DNA of 6,044 nt, taken from assembly GCA_003223675.1 (NCBI GenBank), contig QHVW01000842.1, forward strand, positions 1 to 6,044. The letters are read 5' to 3'. The DNA comes from Acidobacteriota bacterium. GTDB lineage: Bacteria > Acidobacteriota > Thermoanaerobaculia > Multivoradales > UBA5704. The number at the start of each line of letters is the position of its first letter. The stretch's first letter is position 1. Positions 1-5,573 of this stretch are shown in pieces. The translations under genes were made by a program, and so were the position numbers. The notes under the pieces are model-generated. The model was not told the DNA's origin. It saw nothing but the letters and a program-made list of their open reading frames with translations, and ran no database searches.

Positions 1-2514
1 CTGCCCGTGCATCGCCGCGGCGGCGAGGCTGCGGGAGCCGGTGACGCGGGCGAGAGCCGTCTGCTCGGCGCCGGCCCGTTTCGCCTCGGCCAGATTGCCG
101 AGCCGCTCCTGGAGGCGGGCGTGGAGGCCCAGCGCCTCGGCGACGCCGAGCCGGCTGTCCGCCTGCCGCTTCATCTCCAGGGCCCGCGCGAGGCGGCGCT
201 GGGCCTCGGCGAGGTCCCCCAGCCGCGTCAACACCTCGGCCGACGCCGTGAGCGTCGAGGCGGCGCGCACCGGATCTCCGATCCGCTGGCTGATCTCATA
301 GGCCTGCTCCTGAAGCCGCCGGGCCTCGCCGAGCGAGCCCAGGCGCGCGAGCACCAGGCCCTGGTAGCTGAGCGACCGCTCCTCGTCGACGCGGTTGCCC
401 GTCTGCCGGCTGATGGCGAGCACCTCCTCGAACCGCTGGCGGGCGCCGGCGAGATCACCCCGCTCCAGGAGGACGGTGCCGATCGCGTTGAGCGCCTCCT
501 CCGCCAGCACCCGCTCGCCGTCCGCCAGGAACGCGGCATGGGCCTGCTCCAGCAGCGACTGGGCCTTCGGCAGATCGCCGAAATCCTGGGCCACGAAACC
601 CAGGTTGTCCAACTGGAGCGCCCCGCTCTGGGCGCTGCCGCTTCGCCGCAGGGTGTCGAGAGCGGCCTGGTACATCGACTGCGCCTCGGCGAGCCGCCCC
701 AGCTCGTTGAGCGCCACGCCGAGGTGGGTGAGGACGAGGGCGACGGCGGCCTGGTTGCCCGCCTTGGTGAAGAGATCGCGCGATTCGGTGAACAGGGGGA
801 CGGCCTCGCGGGAGCGGCCGATCAGCAGGAGGCGGTCCCCCCGGAGCATCAGCGCCTGGGCCACGACCGGGGTCTCCCCCGACTTGCGGCCTTTCGTCTC
901 GGCGGTCCTGGCGGCCCGCATCAGGACGTCGAAGCTCGACAGACGCTTGGCGATCTGCGCTTCGGCGAGGTCGATGCGCGGATCGTCCCCGGCCGGAGCT
1001 CCGAGCTTCCTCATCTCCGCCACGGCGGTGAGGGCCTCGGCCCCCCGCCCGGCGGACGACAGGGCGCTCGCCAGGCGCAGGCCATACTCCAGATTCTCGG
1101 GATAGAAGGTCCACAGCGAGCGGTAGAGCTCGCTCGCCCGGCTCCAGTCCCTCTTCGCCTCGGCGGCGCGCGCCTCGATGGCCAGCCGCTCCTGTTTCGG
1201 CAGGGCGGCCGAGAGCTGGACCGCCTTCTCGGCCTCCGCCTGCGCCCTGTCGTCGTCGCCGAGGCCGATCCAGGCGAGCGAGAGAGCGGAGTGGGCCACC
1301 GCCGAATCGGGGCTGGCTTCCACCGCCTGCTGCAACAGGTCGCGGGCGCCTCGCATGTCGAAAGCGCGGAGCCTCACCAGCCCTTCGGCATAGAGCCGCG
1401 TCGCCTCCGTGCTCGCCGGCAGCACCGCCTGGGCCGCCCGGGCCTCCTCCGGCGTCGGCTCGGACCACCCGAGGTTGTGCCGCAACCCCTTCCCGATCTT
1501 GGGCACGAGATCGAACAGCCGCTCCTCGGACCCCACCTCGGCCAGGGAGGACACCGTTTCGCCGGTGGCGGCCTTCACGACCTGGAGATCGATCCGCAGA
1601 TGGTTCTTCTCCCCCTCTCCCAGCGAGAGATACGAGCCGACCACCACCAGGTCGGCGCCCAGATGGTCGTGAATCTGCTGCAAGGTCTCCCCGCTCAGGT
1701 TCTCGGTGTAAGGCACCGAGAGGGTCTGTCGCATGCGGGCGACCTCCTCGCCCCGGACCATCCGGACCTTGGAGCCGGCCGAGAGCTCGGTGATCAGCAT
1801 CTCGGAGAGCGCGGTCGAAAGCCAGCTCTCGTTGCGGTTGCCGCCGAGGTTCCGGAACCCCAGCACGGCCATTGTCGGCCGGGAGGGGAACGCCGGTAGG
1901 GCTGCGGTCTTGTCCGGCAGATTCTTCCGCCCGTTGTAGAAAAGAAACAGACCGGCGGCTCCCAGGGCCAGCAGGAAACCCAGGACCACCCCGGCGGCCA
2001 GGAACCGGCGCCGGCCCCGCGGCGGAGCCGGAGCGGGCACGGCCGGCGGGGAAGGCGGGGCCGCCGGAAGGGCGGAGGCGGCTGGCACCGAAGAGGGCTG
2101 AGGATCGGCCGGCACCGCGGCCACCGGGATCGTGATCTCGCCGGTCGCCTCCCGCGGGATCTCGAGGACGTCGGCGACGAAGCTGTACCCCCGGCCCGGG
2201 ACGGTCACGACGTACCGGTGATCGTTCGCCCGCTCGCCCAGGGCCTTGCGGAGAGAGGAGATGTTCTGGGTCAGGTTGGCTTCGGTGACGTAGGTATCCG
2301 GCCAGATCCGCCGGATCAGATCCTCCTTCTCCACCACCTGGCCCCGGTTTTCGAGGAGGGCGACCAGGATCGAGAAGGCCTTGGGGGTCAGGGACACCAG
2401 CTCCCCGCCCTTCAGAAGGCGCCGCCGGACGGGGTCGACCCGGAACCCGTCGAACTCGTAAACCTGTTTCTCCGCCCGTGGGGGCTGGGGGCTCGTTGCC
2501 ATAGAAGAAGTCAT
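1..2514 (-). CDS. CadC/ToxR-type membrane winged-helix regulator with FlgO/TolB-like domain and TPR array (3' end outside window)
   Basis: This is probably a one-component transcription regulator that senses through a membrane-anchored protein-interaction region. The frame is open from ATG 2514 to base 1, giving 838 visible residues and no stop. Residues 18-116 are an OmpR/CadC-type winged helix (YEFDGFRVDP, LTPKAFSILVALLENRG, ANLTQNISSLRKALGE, VPGRGYSFVADV). Residues 117-170 form a Pro/Ala-rich linker ending in RGRRR. Residues 171-193 are one transmembrane helix. Residues 213-345 resemble the FlgO/TolB N-terminal fold (MAVLGFRNLGG, GADLVVVGSY). From about residue 370 to the edge lie TPR repeats; the last six recur about every 40 residues with cores such as LGRLAEAQ, FGDLPKAQ, RGDLAGAR, LGSLGEAR, LGDLAEAQ and LGNLAEAK. 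A second in-frame ATG at 2502 is an equal start candidate, since neither has a clear Shine-Dalgarno. The DNA target and the signal are unknown. Domain assignment is firm; membrane regulation is inferred from family architecture. Confidence 0.9.
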   Translation of the reverse strand, partial: MTSSMATSPQPPRAEKQVYEFDGFRVDPVRRRLLKGGELVSLTPKAFSILVALLENRGQVVEKEDLIRRIWPDTYVTEANLTQNISSLRKALGERANDHRYVVTVPGRGYSFVADVLEIPREATGEITIPVAAVPADPQPSSVPAASALPAAPPSPPAVPAPAPPRGRRRFLAAGVVLGFLLALGAAGLFLFYNGRKNLPDKTAALPAFPSRPTMAVLGFRNLGGNRNESWLSTALSEMLITELSAGSKVRMVRGEEVARMRQTLSVPYTENLSGETLQQIHDHLGADLVVVGSYLSLGEGEKNHLRIDLQVVKAATGETVSSLAEVGSEERLFDLVPKIGKGLRHNLGWSEPTPEEARAAQAVLPASTEATRLYAEGLVRLRAFDMRGARDLLQQAVEASPDSAVAHSALSLAWIGLGDDDRAQAEAEKAVQLSAALPKQERLAIEARAAEAKRDWSRASELYRSLWTFYPENLEYGLRLASALSSAGRGAEALTAVAEMRKLGAPAGDDPRIDLAEAQIAKRLSSFDVLMRAARTAETKGRKSGETPVVAQALMLRGDRLLLIGRSREAVPLFTESRDLFTKAGNQAAVALVLTHLGVALNELGRLAEAQSMYQAALDTLRRSGSAQSGALQLDNLGFVAQDFGDLPKAQSLLEQAHAAFLADGERVLAEEALNAIGTVLLERGDLAGARQRFEEVLAISRQTGNRVDEERSLSYQGLVLARLGSLGEARRLQEQAYEISQRIGDPVRAASTLTASAEVLTRLGDLAEAQRRLARALEMKRQADSRLGVAEALGLHARLQERLGNLAEAKRAGAEQTALARVTGSRSLAAAAMHGQ

Positions 2515-2597
2515 CGCGTCAGGTGGACAGCCGGGGTCCCCCCGCGAGAGTCTCGCGAGCATTGCCGCTCTCCGGAAGCTCCTGAACAGTGAAAACG

Positions 2598-2628
2598 ATT
2601 GTACCTCACCCGGCCGACCTCTCGTAAA
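2598..2628 (-). promoter_or_regulatory. probable sigma-70-like promoter of the winged-helix/TPR regulator
   Basis: On the minus strand, TACAAT (2603 to 2598) matches the -10 consensus at five of six positions. A weak -35 candidate, TTTACG (2628 to 2623), lies upstream at a long 19-base spacing. Transcription would start near 2591 and give a leader of about 77 bases before ATG 2514. The surrounding DNA is clearly more A/T-rich than the coding regions. The -10 box is convincing; the -35 box is poor, which suggests weak or activator-assisted transcription. Confidence 0.45.
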
Positions 2629-2680
2629 GGGGGTCCTTTGATGTTTTTTGAGGAAGCTTGAGCGCTCCTCTGAGGACTCT

Positions 2681-2690
2681 TGATCGACCC
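2681..2690 (+). repeat. TGATCGACCC motif, copy upstream of the regulator gene
   Basis: TGATCGACCC at 2681-2690 is identical to the 10-mer at 3701-3710 in the divergent promoter region. Read on the minus strand, the three local copies are GTGGGTCGATCA here, and GGGGGTCGATCA and GGTGGTCGATCC near 3700. This copy lies about 55 bases upstream of the regulator's proposed -35 box. It could be a distal operator, or an element belonging to a plus-strand small RNA. The binding protein is unknown. Confidence 0.4.
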
Positions 2691-2729
2691 ACCCCCTAGA
2701 CTCCCCCCACGTTGCACCCGAGGGGAGAA

Positions 2730-2768
2730 GGGGGGGCGGGCACCGGAGGGAGGGACCCCCGCCCCCCC
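2730..2768. repeat. perfect 11-bp G/C stem-loop overlapping a G-quadruplex motif
   Basis: The arm at 2730-2740 (seven G, one C, three G) is perfectly complementary to 2758-2768 (three C, one G, seven C), with a 17-base loop. The loop carries GGAGGGAGGG. As a result the plus strand from 2730 to about 2754 also contains four G-runs of three or more, spaced within seven bases, which is a classical quadruplex pattern. No T-run follows on the plus strand, and only TTCT follows on the minus strand, so it is not a standard terminator. It may be a structural part of an RNA or a pause or roadblock element. Confidence 0.6.
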
Positions 2769-2869
2769 GCCTTGAAGCTCTTTTGCAGTTTTCTGGAGTC
2801 CTTTGAAGGGGAAGAGAGTTTGATCTGATGGTCTTCTGAATTGCTTTGGTAGCGAGTGTAGGGTGAAGG

Positions 2870-2903
2870 CCCGGGAGAGCGATCTGCCCGGGTTTTTTCT
2901 TTT
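2870..2903 (+). terminator. strong intrinsic terminator, plus strand, with no gene in front of it
   Basis: CCCGGG (2870-2875) pairs with CCCGGG (2887-2892). AGA (2876-2878) pairs with TCT (2883-2885) around a GCGA tetraloop, with G2886 bulged. The stem is followed at once by six T, one C and four T. The T-run exists only in the plus direction, so it cannot serve the minus-strand kinase-like gene that ends at 2913. Its job must be to end a plus-strand transcript arising between about 2515 and 2860, or to block read-through into the antisense strand of the kinase-like gene. Confidence 0.8.
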
Positions 2904-2912
2904 GGGGCGGCT

Positions 2913-3668
2913 TCAGTGCGCGGCGAGGGCCGACGGGAGCGAGTACCCGAAGCCACCGTCCCGCCAGGGGTGGTGGGAGTCCTGGTGGATCATGACCGCT
3001 CCGGTCACCAGCAGGAACGTCATCAGCATCAGCGAGATCACCAGCAGGACGAGAGCGTGCCAGAGCGCGCCGTCCGGTCCCTCCGGAGACGGCGCCTCGG
3101 GAGGGGATGGCCGCCGCGAGGAGGGGCCCGGGAATTTCGCCACCCGGCCGCCGCCTCCGGGCTCCCGGTCCAGGCGCCGCGGGCCGGTCCTCACCTCGGC
3201 CTGTCCCGCCTCGCGCAGGGCGGCGGCCATTTCGGCGGCGCTCTCGTACCGGGCCCCCGGGCCCGGGAAGGTGGCGCGGGCCAGCACCTTGACCAGCGGG
3301 TCCCGGGCGCCGGGTCCGCGCCCTCCCCGCAACGAGGCGAAGGCCAGACGCCGGAGGAGACAGCCGACGGCGTAGAGGTCGCTCTGTACCGTATACGGCT
3401 CCCCTGGAAGCGGCCCGGGAGAGCCCCAGCCGGCGAGGAACAGGCGCCCCTCCGAAGTGAGGAAGACCTCATTCTCCGTCAGATGCCGATAGAGGACCCT
3501 TTCGGCATGCGCTTCGGCCAGGATCTCCAGAAGCTGGGTCCCCCAGTCGATCAGCGTCGCCCGGTCCGGCCGTTCCCCCTGGGCCAGCACCTCGCGGAGG
3601 CTGCGGCCCGTGCTCCAGGGACCGGCCTGCCGAAAATCTCGAAGAGCGGATGTCGAAGCGCTGCTCAC
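2913..3668 (-). CDS. membrane-anchored pseudokinase consisting of a kinase C-lobe only
   Basis: The product has 251 residues from GTG 3668. This is the only usable start that avoids overlapping the divergent gene; a G-run lies about 11 bases upstream. Residues 20-155 follow the C-lobe of Hanks-type Ser/Thr kinases: LLEILAEAHAERVLYRHL is helix E plus catalytic loop, GRLFLAGWG the DFG region, VQSDLYAVGCLLRRL helix F, and ARYESAAEMAAALREA the end of the lobe. The catalytic residues are replaced. HRD reads YRH (residues 60-62), the loop Lys is Thr, the metal-binding Asn is Glu, and DFG reads GWG (80-82). The activation segment is shortened. The glycine loop, the VAIK lysine and the rest of the N-lobe are absent, and no upstream frame supplies them. 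A Pro/Arg-rich linker precedes one transmembrane helix (about 201-227) and a 24-residue tail. An enzymatic kinase role is very unlikely; a scaffold or sensor role is inference. Confidence 0.75.
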   Translation of the reverse strand: MSSASTSALRDFRQAGPWSTGRSLREVLAQGERPDRATLIDWGTQLLEILAEAHAERVLYRHLTENEVFLTSEGRLFLAGWGSPGPLPGEPYTVQSDLYAVGCLLRRLAFASLRGGRGPGARDPLVKVLARATFPGPGARYESAAEMAAALREAGQAEVRTGPRRLDREPGGGGRVAKFPGPSSRRPSPPEAPSPEGPDGALWHALVLLVISLMLMTFLLVTGAVMIHQDSHHPWRDGGFGYSLPSALAAH

Positions 3669-3686
3669 CTGGTGTTTCGCCCCCCG

Positions 3687-3709
3687 GATCGACCACCTAC
3701 TGATCGACC
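3687..3709 (+). repeat. tandem pair of GATCGACC motifs in the divergent promoter region
   Basis: GATCGACC occurs at 3687-3694 and again at 3702-3709, a 15-base period, in direct orientation. The second copy is part of TGATCGACCC, which also occurs at 2681-2690. Winged-helix regulators of the OmpR/CadC class commonly bind direct repeats, so an operator is plausible. The pair ends seven bases before the A/T-rich -10 box at 3716. It would cover the -35 region of the phosphoesterase promoter and the initially transcribed region of the kinase-like gene. Confidence 0.45.
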
Positions 3710-3714
3710 CCCTG

Positions 3715-3725
3715 CTATAAAATAG
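3715..3725. promoter_or_regulatory. nearly palindromic A/T box serving divergent promoters
   Basis: CTATAAAATAG is a CTAT/ATAG palindrome around AAA. On the plus strand TATAAA (3716-3721) or TAAAAT (3718-3723) is a good -10 for the phosphoesterase gene. On the minus strand TATTTT (3724 to 3719) is an acceptable -10 for the kinase-like gene. Neither direction has a recognisable -35 box at the usual distance, which would fit activator dependence through the GATCGACC pair. The 116 bases between the two starts hold no other gene. Confidence 0.5.
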
Positions 3726-3784
3726 GGTCTTGCAAGCTCCGTGCAGGGAAAGCTCACGGGGTGCCCGGCACGGGGGGTGGAGCC

Positions 3785-4234
3785 ATGCAGGTCGGCGTCC
3801 TTTCAGATACACACAACCTTCTTCGGCCGCGGGTGCTGGAGCTGCTCGCGGGGTGTGAGCGGATTCTGCATGCGGGGGACGTGGGAGAGCCGGAGATCCT
3901 CGACCGGTTGCGGCGGCTCGCGCCCGTCGAGGCGGTGCGGGGGAACACCGATTATGGAGCCTCGGCCGCGCTGCCGGAGACCCTGGCGGGCGACCTCGAC
4001 GGGCTCCCCTTCCGCATGGTGCACCGGCGGGAGGACGTCGATCCGCGCTGGCCGGCGGAATCGCGGCTGGTGATCTTCGGGCACTCGCACCGTCCCGAGC
4101 TCTCCTGGCACGGCTCGTGCCTACTGCTCAACCCAGGAGCTTGCGGTCCCCGGCGCTTCCATCTGCCCCTCACCCTCGCTATCCTGCGGGTGACCGACCA
4201 CCGGATCGTGCCGGAGATCCTGGCGGTGGAGTGA
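3785..4234 (+). CDS. YfcE/MJ0936-family metallophosphoesterase
   Basis: This is a 149-residue calcineurin-like phosphoesterase of the small cytoplasmic YfcE/MJ0936 type. Family members use a two-metal site to hydrolyse phosphodiesters; the natural substrate is usually unknown. The metal-ligand motifs appear in order: SDTH (Asp8, His10), HAGD (Asp32), GNTD (Asn54), a His at residue 80, and GHSH (His100, His102), followed by the family signature LNPGACG. The usual HG or HGH motif at the fourth site reads HRRED, which keeps only one His. Length is at the short end for the family. ATG 3785 is preferred over an in-frame GTG at 3761 because the protein begins directly with the first beta strand (MQVGVLSDTH) and a G-rich Shine-Dalgarno stretch (3772-3782) sits just before it. 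It is divergent from the pseudokinase gene and 43 bases ahead of the FadL gene, so the latter pair may be co-transcribed. Confidence 0.92.
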   Translation: MQVGVLSDTHNLLRPRVLELLAGCERILHAGDVGEPEILDRLRRLAPVEAVRGNTDYGASAALPETLAGDLDGLPFRMVHRREDVDPRWPAESRLVIFGHSHRPELSWHGSCLLLNPGACGPRRFHLPLTLAILRVTDHRIVPEILAVE

Positions 4235-4277
4235 AGGGCTGGGGGCCGACCGCGTTCCCTTTTTCCAAGGAGAGATC

Positions 4278-5573
4278 ATGCGTCAGACATGCCGCGTCGT
4301 CGTGCTGTGCCTGCTCGCCATGGCTTTGGGGGTGAGCCTCGCTTCCGCTTCGGGGTTCGGGCTGTTCCAGCATGGAGCCCGCGCCATCGGCCAGGCCGGC
4401 GCCTTCACCGCCCGGGCGTCCGACCCCTCGGCGATGTTCTACGACCCCGCCGCTATCACCAAGCTGAGCGGCGTGCAGCTCGAGGCCGGCCTGGACATGA
4501 ACAACCCCACGATCGACTACACGAGCCAGACCGGCAGCTTCCAGGCCCGCCACATCATCCAGTTCCCCCCCGCCATCTACGTCACCTGGAGGCCGCAGAG
4601 AGGGCCCTTCGCGTTCGGCCTCGGCTACGACTCCCCGTTCAACGACAGCCTCTGGTGGGACCCTGCCCTCTTCCCTGGCCGCTTCATCACCCGGCGCACC
4701 GAGGTGCGGATCTACGAGATCCATCCGGTGCTGGCGTACGACCTGGGCGAGGGATGGAGCGTGGCCGCCGGTTTCCGCTATGCCTTCGGGAACATCGACC
4801 GCGATCTCAACACCATCGCGAACGTCCTGCCCGACGGCACCCCCAACCCGGCGCCGGTGCCGGTCGAGATCGAGCGGAACGCCACCTCCGACGTCAATGC
4901 CACGGCCTGGGACGTCTCGGTCCACTACGCCGCGCCGTCCTGGGGGTGGGGAGGGGTCTTCCGCAGCGCCGAGAGCCTGAAGGGGGACGGCGACGTGACC
5001 TACAAGCCGCGCGACGTCCCCGGCGTCCCGGGGCTTGACGCTGCCCTCCAGAGCAGGTTCGCCCCGGGGCGCGTCCGCCAGTCGTTCGAGATCCCCCGCG
5101 AGGTGCGGGCCGGCATCTGGTACGCCCCCTATCCCGAGCTGCGGATCGAGCTCGACGCCAGCTTCCAGAGCTGGTCGAGCCTGGAGGCGACCGACATCAC
5201 CTATACGCCCAACCCGTTCAATCCCTTCAGCCGGACGGAGACCATCCCGCGCAACTGGAAGGACACCACCGGCCTGCGGCTCGGCCTGGAGGGGAACATC
5301 ACCGACCACTTCCTCCTCTACGGCGGCGTCGCCCTGGAGCAGTCGCCGGTGCCGGACCGCACGATCGAGCCCGGCTTCCCCTACGGCGACTTCATGGTCT
5401 ACGCCGCGGGCTTCACCTACGACTTCCCCTGGGTCTCCTTCGACCTGGCCTACTCCTACCACGATTTCGACAGCCGCCGGGCCAGCAACCAGGAGCCGCA
5501 GAACCCCGGCCGTACCGGCACCTACGGCGGCCGCGATTCGGTGTTCGGCATCGCGGCGCGGTGGCGGTTCTAA
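4278..5573 (+). CDS. FadL/OMPP1/TodX-family outer-membrane transport protein
   Basis: The product has 431 residues and is a beta-barrel channel for hydrophobic compounds such as long-chain fatty acids or aromatic hydrocarbons. The exact substrate cannot be read from the sequence. A Sec signal peptide (residues 1-24, cleavage after LASA) is followed by the family's N-terminal plug signature: SGFGLFQHGARAIGQAGAF, then SDPSAMFYDPAAITKL. The normally conserved NPA motif is DPA here (Asp56). The remainder alternates polar and aromatic residues as in a barrel and ends with WRF, a typical outer-membrane C-terminal aromatic for BAM recognition. The start is fixed by AAGGAG at 4267-4272, five bases before ATG. 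The preceding phosphoesterase gene ends 43 bases upstream with no clear terminator, so read-through is possible. The gene converges with the aconitase-type gene and its stop codon overlaps that gene's stop. Confidence 0.93.
   Translation: MRQTCRVVVLCLLAMALGVSLASASGFGLFQHGARAIGQAGAFTARASDPSAMFYDPAAITKLSGVQLEAGLDMNNPTIDYTSQTGSFQARHIIQFPPAIYVTWRPQRGPFAFGLGYDSPFNDSLWWDPALFPGRFITRRTEVRIYEIHPVLAYDLGEGWSVAAGFRYAFGNIDRDLNTIANVLPDGTPNPAPVPVEIERNATSDVNATAWDVSVHYAAPSWGWGGVFRSAESLKGDGDVTYKPRDVPGVPGLDAALQSRFAPGRVRQSFEIPREVRAGIWYAPYPELRIELDASFQSWSSLEATDITYTPNPFNPFSRTETIPRNWKDTTGLRLGLEGNITDHFLLYGGVALEQSPVPDRTIEPGFPYGDFMVYAAGFTYDFPWVSFDLAYSYHDFDSRRASNQEPQNPGRTGTYGGRDSVFGIAARWRF

Larger units (their letters stand above)
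2515..2912. other. 398-base intergenic region without a credible protein gene
   Basis: No open frame here looks coding. The short frames on either strand have composition-driven sequences and no recognisable domain. The region holds the regulator's promoter (about 2598-2628), a bulged hairpin at 2650-2670 (GAGG/CCTC plus AGC/GCT arms), one GATCGACC motif (2681-2690), a perfect G/C stem-loop (2730-2768), a less GC-rich stretch at about 2771-2860 with several small potential stems, and a plus-strand intrinsic terminator (2870-2903). The 9-mer GTCCTTTGA occurs twice (2633-2641 and 2798-2806). The A/T-richer stretch followed by a terminator fits a small RNA gene on the plus strand, but I find no convincing plus-strand promoter. 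Confidence 0.6.

Noticed and set aside
455..1468. 337-codon minus-strand frame inside the TPR region
   Set aside because: It is a frame-shifted shadow of the TPR gene, rich in Gly, Arg and Pro; the true frame is continuous through this segment.
7..1899. 630-codon open frame on the plus strand opposite the TPR regulator
   Set aside because: It lies antisense to a gene with clear winged-helix and TPR domains, shows only His/Arg/Gly/Leu-rich composition and no domain, and is the expected mirror of GC-rich third positions.
2641..2661. Six-codon frame (MFFEEA) behind a GGGGG stretch resembling a leader peptide
   Set aside because: No amino-acid biosynthesis gene or attenuator follows on this strand, so the short frame is most likely chance.
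2741..2757. CACCGGAGGGAGGGACC loop compared with the SRP RNA tip
   Set aside because: It does not carry the conserved GGUC...GGAAGGAAGC...AGCC arrangement, and the long all-G/C stem is not SRP-like.
2696..2956. 86-codon minus-strand frame in the intergenic region
   Set aside because: It overlaps the end of the pseudokinase gene and the terminator hairpin, with low-complexity content and no family resemblance.
2916..3725. 269-codon plus-strand frame opposite the pseudokinase
   Set aside because: It has no domain, whereas the minus strand shows ordered kinase C-lobe motifs and a membrane helix.
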